Origin: Melampsora larici-populina 98AG31
Taxonomy: Eukaryota > Basidiomycota > Pucciniomycetes > Pucciniales > Melampsoraceae
Length of the DNA: 64,000 nucleotides
Direction: 5' to 3'
Assembly (NCBI RefSeq): GCF_000204055.1
Contig: NW_006768767.1
Span: 1,339,607-1,403,606 of the forward strand
Shown here: piece by piece, positions 35,001-46,310 of the stretch
Layout of the letters: every line of letters starts with the position of its first letter
How positions within the stretch are numbered: position 1 is the first letter of the stretch
Notes under the pieces: model-generated
Database searches by the model: none
The model's input: the letters and a program-made list of their open reading frames with translations, nothing else
Told to the model about the DNA's origin: nothing
Translations under genes and position numbers: made by a program

Positions 35001-36239
35001 ATGGACAACACAAATTTCAATGCGGCAGGTTCCGCTTCAGGTGCGCAGGAGAGATTGGGAACTGTCCAGGCTGATACGTTTTCCGATTCGTCCGATGCTA
35101 CTGGTCAGGATGGATTGTGGGGCTCTGAAGATGAAGACAAAGTTGAGAAGAAAGACCAAGATGCTAGTGGTTCCTTTCAGTCAGTATCTTTAGCGTTGCC
35201 TACCCGTTCCGCCCCTCCACTTGCTTTACCGGCTCGCAACGTTATCCCACTCCCAGCCAGAGCCACCTCAACAACACAAATACCAGTTCATCCTACTCAG
35301 AATCCCTCCCAATCACAATTTACCTCTGATCTACAAATTGACTTTATCCTGCCCGTAGAAAATACCAATTTAACCATACCTGACATCCCTGTGCCATCCT
35401 CCAATCAATATCCAAGTCATCCAGCACCTCAAGACCCAAGATTCTTCGACTACATTGCTCCCTTACCCAACACATCCAATGACATTCCTGCTCCTCAACA
35501 ACAACAACAGGAGCACTTCATAGACCCCGCTCTGCTATCTTCAGATTTCACTGGGCCTGGTTCCCTGGATTGGTTTTACCAATTTCCTACTCCCAATTAC
35601 ATTGACCCTACAGCAGCACCAAGCAACGATATCCCTGTACCACCCCTAAGCCACTACCAAGAACAACCACAATTCATCAACCCCGGCAATCTACTGTTAA
35701 ATCCAAATGGGGCTGGTTCCCCAAACTGGCCGTTCAATCCTTGCACCAACCAGCAACACTACAGCTATACCAACCCCACACCAGGAGCTGGACCTCCTGT
35801 CGCCTCTACCTCCCAACTGCCTGCTTCATCTTCCTCTCGCAAGCGTGGTCGAAAGGCCTCGGAAACCGAAAAGGAACCTCAAACCAAGAAAGTCCGACAA
35901 AGAGATCCTGACAAACCCAAAATGCAAAAAGCGCCTTGTCCTTGGCCCGGTTGTGGGAAGATGATCGTTATAAAAAATATGCAGCGACACATTGAGGGTT
36001 TGCATCTTGGTAAAAAGAAGGTTGTATGTCGGTATCCAGATTGTAAGAAAAAACTAGCATGGGAAGGTGATCGTATTCGACATTACAGAACTGTACATCG
36101 CGGACAACCACGACCACCTGACAAAACACCAACACCTTCTCCTGAGGGCACACCTCCTCTAGATGGCCCATATCCTCCTCGGGGACCCCCATCACCACCA
36201 CCACCACCACCTGGGGCAAGCGGGATAGCTGCATTCTGA
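35001..36239 (+). CDS. C2H2 zinc-finger protein with disordered N-terminus
   Basis: Single-exon frame of 412 residues. The context before ATG (ATCAACATGG) is good. Residues 1-270 are Pro/Asn/Gln/Ser-rich with an early acidic patch (SEDEDKVEKKDQD) and a Q5 run, a plausible activation region. A basic stretch (KRGRKASE, then KKVRQRDPDKPK) near 281-308 looks like a nuclear signal. Two zinc fingers follow at about 312-370: C-P-W-P-G-C...H-I-E-G-L-H and C-R-Y-P-D-C...H-Y-R-T-V-H, both C-x4-C with H-x4-H spacing. The tail is Pro-rich (PPSPPPPPPG). Likely a DNA-binding regulator; target unknown. Proteins of this composition are often multicopy in rusts, so it may not be a conserved core gene. Confidence 0.65.
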   Translation: MDNTNFNAAGSASGAQERLGTVQADTFSDSSDATGQDGLWGSEDEDKVEKKDQDASGSFQSVSLALPTRSAPPLALPARNVIPLPARATSTTQIPVHPTQNPSQSQFTSDLQIDFILPVENTNLTIPDIPVPSSNQYPSHPAPQDPRFFDYIAPLPNTSNDIPAPQQQQQEHFIDPALLSSDFTGPGSLDWFYQFPTPNYIDPTAAPSNDIPVPPLSHYQEQPQFINPGNLLLNPNGAGSPNWPFNPCTNQQHYSYTNPTPGAGPPVASTSQLPASSSSRKRGRKASETEKEPQTKKVRQRDPDKPKMQKAPCPWPGCGKMIVIKNMQRHIEGLHLGKKKVVCRYPDCKKKLAWEGDRIRHYRTVHRGQPRPPDKTPTPSPEGTPPLDGPYPPRGPPSPPPPPPGASGIAAF

Positions 36240-37695
36240 AAAAACGATGAGTGTTTCTTTTTAATATTAGTTATGAAAGTTGAATTTCCCTTGATGACTT
36301 GTAAATATTTATCTTATCAGGTTTCTAATTGTTTCTTCTTCTTTTTTTGGATTTTGCGCTATTGAGAATACAAGACAAGAACTTGAATCAAAATAACCCC
36401 TTCAAAGTTAAGCTTTAAGAGTGAATATTGTGAGTCAATTAAATTAATTCTTTTTAGTATAACCTAAGCCTTGACTTTTTTTATTCTTGATTTTATTGAA
36501 ATGGTTTTTTTGGTGGAATTTTGAGCTGGAAATCAATCTGACCTGGACATCAGTTAATTTGAATGGCGAGTCAATTTTCAATCATTATTGTAATCTCACA
36601 AGAATCTTCATTCTGATTAGAATTGTTTCTTTCTGAGCTGTATATTTTAGGATGCAACCCATTATATTCAGACTCAAAATGATCATTATCAATAACTAGA
36701 GAAATTGTGAAATCGTGATATTATGATATTTTAAACATTTGATTCATAACATCAATCAGAATAACCACCACCACAAAAGATTCAAATCAAAATAACCATG
36801 ATTCAAGGGTCTGAAACTCTGGCTTGCTCATGGAAAAATCATTCACCAAAAGAAAAAGAACTCAATAGGTAGAAGGATTTCTTTTTGTGGATTCTGGAGT
36901 CTTTCTTCTGTTGAGCAAAAGATCTTCATTCACAAAATCCTATGTCTAGGCTGTCATGTAAAAATACAAATTGGTAAACAGATTTGAAATAGCCCAAAAT
37001 GATGGTCAGTAAGTAGCAGAAAATAAATTCACTGGATTAACATCAATTTTTTTTGGTTTTGCATATATGCATTTGAATCAAACTTTGAGAAGGGGAACAA
37101 TCATATATCAAACTTGTACTGGAGTGGACTGGTACAGTTACCACAATTCACACTTGATTGATTTAAGATTGTGGTACTTTAGTCAGATTGAGAAAACACA
37201 AGGTCTGAGGGAAGAGGTCAGAATGATTGTATGCCAAAATCAAATATAGACAACCCCATCAAAAATCATACCTGCATTCAAGCATAACCCACCTATAACC
37301 ATGGGTTCTTTGAGCTCCCAAAGTGACCTTTGCCTACAACAAGCTCCCCTGTCAAGGCAAAACCCATCTACACCCATGGAAATTCCTTTCCACCCAGCAG
37401 TATTGATTTAGAGGTGTTTGACTGTACAAGTAGATGCAGAAAGTATATGTCCCCCTGTAGTTATCTTTTGGCTCCAAGGGTGTTCTATCTTTTCTGTGTC
37501 CACTTATACTTCCAGGTTTTATATAGGATCCAGATGATCTAACACTTGATATATTGTATGTATGATTGGGTTTGTGAGTGAGTTTATCCAACATGTATGT
37601 GTCATGTATATCCTCTTCTCTGGTTTCTTGAAATTGTACAAGCAGACACAGAAACAATATGTCACCCTTGAGGCCAAAACATCGCTATAGCATAT
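36240..37695. other. No gene; AT-rich with weak internal repeats
   Basis: Two diverged direct repeats near 37430 and 37635 (AGATGCAGAAAGTATATGTC versus AGACACAGAAACAATATGTC, each followed by a GGCTCCAAGG/GAGGCCAAAA block) suggest an old duplicated element. The frames here are shadows. Confidence 0.35.
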
Positions 37696-38262
37696 GTGAT
37701 ACATCCAAGTGAAGCCGGTCTAGCCCCATGGGTGACATCCCTTTTCCATGTCTACTTTTCCATGCGTAATTTTGCCTTATATGACCACCTAACAAAAGAA
37801 AAAGAAGAATGGTTAGCTTTCTTAGATAAGAAAAACAAACCCACCGTTGAACCAGCAGAAATATCAATCAAGTCCTCAACTGAGAGGAAAGTAATGAAAG
37901 TTCAAAAAGGAGAAATGATCAACAATCACCTCAATATGCTATCACCTTACTGGGACACAGTCATGAAAGAGTTCAACTGGTATATTCCCCTTTCCATCTT
38001 CAATCCTGCATGGTTAGGCCAAGACATGGCCTTTGTCTCCAACAAATTGTCCAAAACAAGGACCAAAGCTCCTTGTCATATAACAGGTCTCCATTCCCAA
38101 GTGAGTGGCAAACTACGGTTTCCAAAAAGGACTCTCAAACACTATAAGCAAACAGAGGTTCTTCCAGTCACAAAAGCGCACTTTGAGAACGTTCTGAAAA
38201 TCCAAGACAAAAATGAAGTCTGCTGGGTGTTAGCTTATTGCTATGACCTGATGATGAGATGA
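37696..38262 (+). CDS. Hypothetical 188-codon ORF, probably a repeat-derived fragment
   Basis: Open frame MIHPSEAGLAPWVTSLFHVYF to MMR with Lys/Glu-rich middle (LTKEKEEWLAFLDKKNK) and PLSIFNPAWLGQDMAFVSNKL. Composition is protein-like, but no family is recognised, no introns are evident and the flanks are repeats. I rate it a fragment of a multicopy gene. Confidence 0.3.
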   Translation: MIHPSEAGLAPWVTSLFHVYFSMRNFALYDHLTKEKEEWLAFLDKKNKPTVEPAEISIKSSTERKVMKVQKGEMINNHLNMLSPYWDTVMKEFNWYIPLSIFNPAWLGQDMAFVSNKLSKTRTKAPCHITGLHSQVSGKLRFPKRTLKHYKQTEVLPVTKAHFENVLKIQDKNEVCWVLAYCYDLMMR

Positions 38263-38934
38263 GCATACCTCATATTTAAAGTGGGTGACACTGGATCATC
38301 AATGGCAGACATCAGTGTTTGAAACCCAAAAATAGAATAATTAGCTAAGAGAGAGATGTTGAGAAGAAACATCAACATGTTCCTCAACAGTCCATACACC
38401 CTATTAGGAACAAGATGCTACATTGATCCTATGGACGGATCAAACTAGCAAGGACAATCCGCAAAATTGGATCACCCAAGTCAAACAGAAACAAGGGAAG
38501 ACAAACTAGAACTCTCAAGATCTACCCAATTAATCAGGTCAACACTCTGGTCTCAAACTCCACACAAGCCACACAAGAACTCACAAGTGTACCATGCTAC
38601 CCCAAAGATTCAGTGTCAAACACCAGCTCATAAAAACTCTTGTATGGCATCTGGGAATGATAAAGTCACTGGTGTGCAACTCAACAATCCAATGAAGTGA
38701 TCCGGCCAATGGCTCTAAAGGGTTGAATCCAGACAATCTTCAAGCTCCTTTTGTACATCAGCCAAGCTATTGGTGTGATCAGAAGATGTTGTAGAAATGC
38801 AGTCAAGATGAGGATAGTGGTTGGTGAGGCGAGGTGAAGATTGTTTGGTGGATGAGAAAGTCAATTTACAGTCAAATCTAAATTTGAACAGTTGCAACTT
38901 TGGGTGCACACAATCTTATACTTAATGCATAGTG
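38263..38934. other. No gene recognised
   Basis: Only short chance frames. Confidence 0.4.
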
Positions 38935-39640
38935 CATTTGAGGTGCCGGTCCTCCCTTGCTCATCTGGGACACCATAGCACAGCAACCCAGCCAAGTGGA
39001 AGACTATTTCTGTGGATCAAGCACTGGGCATAAAGCAATTGGTCAAAGGGCCACATTGTACCAATATAAGTGTGCATCCTATTCTATGCCAGTGAAAACT
39101 GGTGGGATCTAAAAATCTGTCACAACTCTCAATCACAGGGCAACCTCTACTCTATTGTAACCTGATTCTGTGGAGACAATGTCATGGCATCACAGTTACA
39201 TAGTGTGCAATGCAAGTTGGATGATCTGAAGAGAGCAATGATACAAATGTGCACCACGATGTTTGAATCATTCAAACATCCCTGTCTTGACATTACTTGT
39301 CTGGTATCTTGTTCCAAGTGTAGTGGAACAAAAAATGTGTGTGTTCCAAGTCATATACTCGCACAGTTTGGATACTTTCAAAGATGTCAGCGTCAAAATT
39401 TCCCTGAAATTTCGGGTGCATAAATAAAAGGCTTGCCTACCTGTCTTGTTATGACTCCACCCAGGCCACTTGCCAGATTATTCTGAGGCTCAACACGTGG
39501 ATACAGCAAAGCGTAAGAAGGATGGGATAGAAAACCCTGATGAAGGGCTATACAACTGGAATAAAATCATTGATGAATGGAATAGTGATTGAGAAGACGC
39601 GGAACCTGAAAAGGTACTCAGATTCACATCTACAAAAGAT
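38935..39640 (+). pseudogene. BTB-family copy C, internal fragment
   Basis: Parts of exons 3-5 of the BTB family in the right order. About 38985-39060 has AKWKTISVDQALGIKQLVKGP; 39139-39392 has the MIQMCTTMFESFKHPCLDITCLVS..SHILAQFGYFQRC segment, with an in-frame stop after LYSIVT; 39464-39615 has the acidic exon, with a stop after EWNSD. Exons 1-2 and the whole BTB half are missing. Clearly decayed, with splice borders still visible (CTCCACCCAG at about 39462). Confidence 0.65.
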
Positions 39641-40236
39641 TGAGAGTTTCATCATATACCATCTGCAAAGTGAACCTGGCCTGTGATGTCAAAAAGTTAC
39701 GTTCAAAACGACCACCTATGCGTCTTTATTGCAGCAACACAAACAACACGATTAGAACAAAACAACTCAACAAAAAAAATCAGTACACACAGAACTTATA
39801 ATAATCAGTAGGACATGAGCAATACCTAAACAAGCATCATATATATATATATATATTTTCTACTTCAATCATTCATTGATCATTCACATTCAAGCTTTAG
39901 CTAGGTCGCCAACTCATCCTGAAGTTGGTTACTCTCTACGAGATGGGTGACGTGGTAATTTAAAGGTTGTAATGTGATTCATGATAAAACGATTCAAGTG
40001 TTTTCAATGAAACAATAAAGGAAATTAGATGGTATGATTGAAAATGATTCTACAAGAGAAAAATAGAAAGCAAAACAAAAACAAAACATACACATCTCAA
40101 ACCAACGCACAACATCAATCAACGAAAGTGTTTGAAAATACGAAAATAACAACCGTAGATTGTTCCATAGCATCACTCATACTTTGATTTCTGCGAATAT
40201 TTTACCTTATTGAGGACGGAAATTATCAAATTCACG
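39641..40236. other. No gene recognised
   Basis: AT-rich; includes an (AT)n tract at 39838-39856. Confidence 0.5.
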
Positions 40237-40238
40237 TA

Positions 40239-40327
40239 CAGTCAAACCGGAAAAGCTTGACCGATTTTGCCCGCAAAACTCGAGCAAATTGGCGGGGAAT
40301 TGGTGGCAAGCTTTTCCGGTTTGACTG
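40239..40327. mobile_element. 89-bp palindromic MITE, copy 1 (TA target)
   Basis: CAGTCAAACCGGAAAAGCTTG at the left is repeated inverted at the right (CAAGCTTTTCCGGTTTGACTG). Flanked by TA at 40237-40238 and 40328-40329. Centre contains CTCGAG. TA duplication and CAGT end fit Tc1/mariner-type MITEs. Confidence 0.75.
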
Positions 40328-40332
40328 TATTA

Positions 40333-40421
40333 CTGTCGTTCTCGAAAAGCTTGTCCGAGTTTTCCCGCAAAACTCGAGCAATTTTGCGGGAAAACTTGGA
40401 CAAGCTTTTCGAGAACGACAG
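40333..40421. mobile_element. 89-bp palindromic MITE, copy 2 (TA target)
   Basis: CTGTCGTTCTCGAAAAGCTTG and its inverse; almost the whole element is one perfect hairpin with CTCGAG at the centre. TA at 40331-40332 and 40422-40423. Only five bases from copy 1. Confidence 0.78.
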
Positions 40422-40533
40422 TAGTAATGAGGATGTTTTCAAATGCAACAGCACTTGCAAAGCAAGTGAAAAATTAATCAAAAACCCAAATTCGTGTGCT
40501 GACCGTTCCAGGGAATCATATAGTTTAAGATGG

Positions 40534-40541
40534 GATGCGAT
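40534..40541. repeat. Left 8-bp target duplication GATGCGAT
   Basis: Identical to 43156-43163 at the other end of the hAT element. Confidence 0.85.
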
Positions 40542-43155
40542 TCAGCTGGTGGGCGCGAACTCTGGAAAAAGGTAGCGCCCAGGAGCGCCCATACAGGCTC
40601 CCGGCGCTACTTTTTTGGCAGGAGGCGCGAGAGGCGTGAGAAAATTAAAAAAATTAAACAAGATGGCTAAAAAGCAGTTTCTATTATGATTCTAATCGGA
40701 TGGGTTTTCTTTGAACTAAATAACAAGGTCATCTGCGCTCCAATCTTCATCATCAATATCTTCATCTTCATTGATGGTTTGTACTTTAGCTCTATTACTT
40801 ACAATAGTAGTGAAATTAGAAATGTCGAACAAAGTTTCAATAAAGCCAGAGTAGGCTACCTCTATATCCATTTCTGTATGTGAGTCATGCTGAGCAAAAA
40901 CTCCATCTTCAAATTCTTGCAATTCATCGACTCCGGAGAAGATACCTGATTCAACCTCATCTTCATAGTTAACAATGCTGAGATCCTTGACAGCTGGATC
41001 CACAGCTTCCTCGGCTTTGATCTGGAGCTCGAGCTGTGATATCATTTTAAGATTTGTTACAGTCATCCGACTACGATTCTTGGTTTTTGTTGCACCCATC
41101 ATGCTGAATACACTTTCAACACCTGCTGCGTGCGCCACCAGCTCAAGTACTCGGATGGCGAAGGCTTTGAGGATAGTTGTATTTGGAGTCGAGCGAATCG
41201 CTAGCCAGTAGTTCATGGCTACAGAAACCATAGTAGTTGGTTGAAACAACCCTTCGCCGCTGAAGTATTGTATTATTTGATTCTTAAGACTGAGTGCTTC
41301 AGATTTCTTGTAGCTCCATGTCTTGGCGATTGAAAGTATCAACTTGATCATGGCATCTATTGGATATGCACGTGAGACAGCGACTTGAGAATAAGAGGGA
41401 TTGAGAAAGAATCCAGCGATGTAAATTGGCTCGTTGAATATCTTTGCTTGCTCGTTCAAGACCTTGAGACAATGAGATTTGTAAAGAAGGAATCGTGGAT
41501 AGCTCGATAAGTCAATCTTCAGTAGCTGATTGTAGACTGTGATGATCTCTTTCCAAATGTTGCCTACTGAGGTATTCGCTTGCTCTAATCTACTGAGAGC
41601 ATCAATCACCGGTCGGATTAATTTTACTAGGATCGAGTTTGAAGTGAAGTGATCTCGATTCTCGATAATGACTTGTACATTCTTATTGATTGTTGGAGTC
41701 GAGATTGAGTTGTCTTTCAATAATGAAAGACACATTTGAAAACCTCGTTCGTGGCTTTCGACCGATAATGCAACCTTTGACATCGAATGCCATCGAGACT
41801 CGCAGAAGGTTTGGAGTCCGTGTGTTATGCCTTCTTTCATACGCCACTTGAATAGCTTCTGGCTCCAGAAGTGAGATGAGCTGAAGAAGTTGACAATGGT
41901 TCGGTCGTTGTTTGCGGTGTCCTTCATGTCCGGGTGGTCAAGACACTTCTTGACGATGAGATTAAACACGTGTAAACAACACGCTAATGGGATGACATGA
42001 GGATACTCTTCTCTAACGAGTCTCTGTAAAACCAATTGGTGATGAACAAAAAACTCTCAGCCTTCTAAGCATCACAAGAAAAGAAGAAATGAGGAAGACA
42101 AAAAAGAAATATATCAAGTACTTACTCGTAACTTGACCATTGAACTGGGTGAATCAGTGACAATAGCTCCTATCTGCTCCCAGGTGACATCTTGCCCGTG
42201 TAAAGCAGTTTTCAAAGCAGCCAGGATGTTGTCTGAAGTATGTCGGATCTCATCCAAGTCTAGAACATCAATAAGCTTCTTGATTCGGGTACCACGTAAA
42301 AGAAGGACAGCATAGACACTGTTTCGGGAGCAGTCAGTCCATCCGTCTAATGAAATAGTCATATTGCTATTCTGCTTAAGTTCCGCTTTTGACGCAACTG
42401 CATAACGAGCATGAAGTTGTGGAAGAACTTTGTCCATCATAACGTATCGTGAGGCTGGAGTGAATGGAGCAATTGAGAGTTTCTGTTGAAATTCGAGAAA
42501 TGATTTGTTATGGAGAAATCGAAAAGGAATATGGCCAGTAATGAGTGCTTTGAGTAGATCTTCATAAATTTTCATATTTTCTTCTGGTTTACGGATACTG
42601 AAATGATGGAGATTTGAAAAATCATGATCAAGTTTTGGTCGCTTTAAAATGGAAACAGGTGCGGGTGTTGATCCAGTTGATTCTTCTGGTGTCGTATTCA
42701 GTGGTTGTAGTGCAACTTCAAGATTGATTTGTTGGTAATTAGATCTTTCGTGTATTGAAATGGATTTACACAATTGAGTCATATGGTGATATAATTTTGG
42801 TGGCTTCCCATCCATTTCTAACTTGCAGAATTTACACTTTGCACGGCGTTGTCCGTGGTGGCGAATGCTGAAAGCTTTGAATCCAGTCCATTTGTTACCG
42901 CTACCTGAAGGAGGCTCAATCCACGTTGCTTTAGGTGACATAATTGATAGGTGAATGAATAAAGGTGCCAACCCCAGCGCTGATAGAGTGGGAACTCCTT
43001 GAAGGTGGGCGTGAGAAAGGGTGGAAACCTCCTTTTCTCACCTACTTAGGTTTGAGGGCGCTCCCACCCCTTTTTTCAAAAAAAAACCCGCGCCCGGGAG
43101 CGCCGCTCCCAGGCGCTGCTCAGGGCGCCAAAATCGCGCCGCGCCCACCACCTGA
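40542..43155 (-). mobile_element. Full-length hAT element (2,614 bp), structurally intact
   Basis: TIRs TCAGCTGGTGGGCGCG and, inward from the right, TCAGGTGGTGGGCGCG differ at one base. Perfect 8-bp TSD GATGCGAT on both sides. GC-rich subterminal DNA with GGCGC/GAGCGCC repeats at both ends. Carries one undamaged transposase gene, so it is a candidate autonomous copy. Confidence 0.85.
40716..42971 (-). CDS. hAT-family transposase, intact
   Basis: Two exons, 42971-42126 and 42023-40716 (intron 102 nt, phase 0), code 717 residues without a stop. An ATG at 42941 (MSPKATW) may be the real start, as it directly precedes the conserved N-terminus. Domains: BED-type zinc finger (C-K-F-C...H-H-M-T-Q-L-C) near residues 45-70; DUF659-like core with TISLDGWTDCSRNSVYAVLL and AIVTDSPSSM carrying catalytic Asps; PLACCLHVFNLIVKKCL; and the C-terminal dimerisation region (VLELVAHAAGVESVFSMMGATKTKNRSRM). 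The C-terminal tail is strongly acidic. It cuts and pastes its own element, and family knowledge predicts 8-bp duplications, as seen. Confidence 0.85.
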
Positions 43156-43163
43156 GATGCGAT
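43156..43163. repeat. Right 8-bp target duplication GATGCGAT
   Basis: Perfect match to 40534-40541. Confidence 0.85.
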
Positions 43164-44040
43164 GGGCTTCTATTCGACATTTGAAGAAATTCCAACATCA
43201 TTCAGACTCTGGATCTTGGCTGCGCAATTCCAATTTGGCGTTGAATCTATCTTCATGCGTACAAACGTATGAAAAATCATCTCAGTTAAGTACAGCTACT
43301 AAATATATAAAAGGCATAAAAATACAAATTTGTGTCGCACCGAGATTTAATACAAAAGTATAAAACCTGTTAAATCCGATCGAAAGTGACAGGTCTCCCG
43401 CAAGACATTGCTGAATTGTGTCCAAAACTAGGTTTAATCTAGTTTTGGGCTCTCAGATTTTACTTCGGGTGCATCACACAGACAAAGAATTCTGCCGTTT
43501 AATTCTTTAACGGCTGTAAATGATCTGAAGTCTCCATTGGTGCTCTAGAAATTGAGCTTCATTTATCTTTTCTAGAAGATCGCAAGGTCTTTGAATTAAA
43601 TGCATAACTGTAATTTCTTGAATGGCTGTACTTGCTCTACTCAATGTGAAGGATATGGTTCAATCCAAGTTGAACTCTTTCTACGAATTGGATTGTAATT
43701 TATTTATGTAATTGACTGAAAGCCAACTTTTCTGCAATCAACTCCTCGAATGGGTGATCTGATCACACCACAAAAATATCAAATTATGTATTTGTTTTAT
43801 ACCAAATATAGAAATCTTTATATATAACCTCTGAAGCTGAATTAAAGACCCACTCGCTACCTTGCGATCGATCTTGTATCTCCTCGCTCGTTTACAATCT
43901 ATTTCCTCATCGCAGCTCTGCTTTAATTTTCACCCCTGGCAACCCCACACATCGAGTTATCAAAGATCCTCAATCGATTAATCAACCAATCACTTCAACA
44001 TCCCCAATTTACATACTAAAAAGCAAATCAATCACCCATA
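43164..44040. other. Intergenic region upstream of the hydrolase-fold gene
   Basis: No gene. A TATA-like TTATATATAA lies near 43818-43827, about 215 bp before ATG 44041, followed by a CT/CA-rich leader. Confidence 0.45.
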
Positions 44041-45976
44041 ATGCCTCATCTAGATCTATCAAACGATTTATCCATGTACTATGAGATGTTCACATCAAGA
44101 CCAGATAATCCTTGGATCTTACTCATTCATCCATTGTTAACTGAGATTTCAGTGGTTAGAAGTTTTACAGAACAATCAGAAATTAAAGAAAATTTCAATT
44201 GTATCCTTTTTGAACTTAGATTACATGGTAGAACTAAATCTAATGTGATAGCTACAATGGATCGGTTTACTTTGGCTGCTGATCTTGCTTTTGCAATGCA
44301 AAAACTTCATTTACCACCAGTTTGTGTTTTTTATTTCTTATTATTACTTGAATTCACTCATTCTGATTTGAACTTTTGATTGTGTTTGTTTGCATCATTC
44401 GAAACATTAGGTTCATGTGATCTCAGCTCAAGCGAACGTTAGTGAAGTAGCACTCGCACTGGCTGCAATCTTTCCAGAAAGAGTTTCAAGTCTTTTTCTC
44501 TGTGGTTTAGCTCCAGATGTATAGTAAGTATTTTCTACTTTGAAAGATTTCTTAAAAAAAGATATGTCTGATTGATTGATAAATATGATGGCTTTCTTTG
44601 TTATCTTTCCTTTTTCAATACTAGTCCTGAATCAACTTTGTCAGCTTTCAATGATTGTTTTCAATGCGTCGCGAATCCTACTGATCCAGAGCATTGGGAA
44701 GAGGTCAGTTCTAGATTGTCTCACACTATAGAATTTATCAAAAATGACACGTAATCCAATTTTATTGACTTTTTGCTCATCTGTTTTAGGGTACGTGTGA
44801 ATTCGCCATTTTAACAACGAACGAAAAAGTTGTCGTTTTTTAAATCTAACCATTCATTTTCTTCTATGTTGTACAAAAATTATAAACCCCTTTTTCTTAG
44901 GAATGCTCGATTTACACTTTTTTTGTTTTCATCAAGACACAAATGTCAGTCGAGAAGACGAAATCAGAGTGATAGATGAATGGACCTCAATTGTGAGGAA
45001 ACGATATTCACCAAGTAAAACTGGTAAATTCACTTCAATTGCAATGTTGGAATTAGGAGTCAGTCATCTCTCTCGCTTTATTACGATCATAAATTGCCAT
45101 CTAATTTTCATTGTTTTTCATCCGGGCATTTTTGTCTTCTTCTTAGCGTCAAGCAACACCTCAATCATTTCGTGATTGTATTACTCAACCAGTCTTGGTC
45201 TGCCATGTGAGCAATAAATTAATTAGGATTTCAAGAGAAAAATCATACAACTAGAAATCATCACTAGTCTGATTGCAAGGGAATCGTCTTTGTTTTGCGC
45301 TTCTGCACATTTTCTTGCAGGGAGCCGAAAGTCCAGTATTTCCTTTGGAAGCAGCTTCTGATCGATTTGCAACTTATGATAAATTAGATCCTCGTAGTCG
45401 ATTTGAAGCTATACCAGGTAATCAAAGTCACCTTCACTAAAACTCAACTTTCATCAAAACTGATCATCAATTTTGTTTAACTTGAACAGGAGCACCTTTG
45501 ACTCTATTCCCATTATATACGAAATTCTTAGCAGAAAAGTTTACAGATTGGATTTTACCTATCATTGAATCAACACCCAAATTGAATGAAAAACAAGAAA
45601 TCATTGAGATTGATTATGAAAAGAGTTTAAAAAGGTTATATGAAATTTGTAAAGATCCTACGATTTTAAAAAGAGATCCCACCAATTCTTCAAGTTTTTA
45701 TGCATTAGATGAATTAAGTTTAACTCAAAGAAAGATGGGATTAGAACACGCTTTTCAGGTTGAAAAAACTTCGTTTTGTTTTATGGATGAAAATGATCCT
45801 GAATGGTGGTCTGATGAGACTGTGAAAACTCAAAGTACCAAGATTCCTTGGAAGTAAGTCATTCATTATTCTCATCTTATCCTTACTCTGATTAGTATTT
45901 TGATCAAAAGCTTATAAATGATATGCTGGCTTGATTTTCTTTATGTAGGTTTTCAACTCGATTCGAACATAGCTAA
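44041..45976 (+). CDS. Alpha/beta-hydrolase-fold protein with degenerate active site
   Basis: Exons 44041-44319, 44411-44523, 44625-44703, 44790 (one base), 44901-45058, 45147-45206, 45321-45417, 45490-45853 and 45949-45976 give 392 residues. Fold evidence: PWILLIHPLLTE (beta strand and oxyanion turn), LFELRLHGRTKS (the D-x-R-G-H-G-x-S loop), then VHVISAQANVSEVALALAAIFPERVSSLFL (nucleophile elbow and helix), and PVLVCHGAESPVFPLEAA before the acid loop. The G-x-S-x-G elbow reads S-A-Q-A-N, so the serine nucleophile is replaced, and the usual C-terminal His is not obvious (GAPLTLFP). It may be a non-catalytic member or a divergent enzyme. The splice model around 44704-44900 is uncertain. Confidence 0.6.
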
Positions 45977-46310
45977 GATGACGGACGATTAGGTGTGGAT
46001 CATCGTGATGCCAGGTTTCAATTCATTCATTCTAACTTTCCTTCCATCACTCGAACAATCATGTTCAATAGTTTCTTCATATATTTCAGTATTTTACCTA
46101 TGAAACCTTCTTGAGGAATATGACACATAAGCCAGATAAAGACGTCAAAGACAAAGTCGGAGAGAAAATTGTCGGATTTTCTCTATAATCTCTAATCAAA
46201 TCCTCTTGTGATTTCATAAACTTTTCTTCATTTCTAAAAAAAATCAACTTTGCCTTGCATAACGAAACAAATTTGAATGACAAATGCGAACTCCAATTGA
46301 TTTACAAGAA

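Noticed and set aside
39838..39856. AT repeat as a regulatory element
   Set aside because: Simple (AT)n tract in gene-free DNA; no evidence of function.
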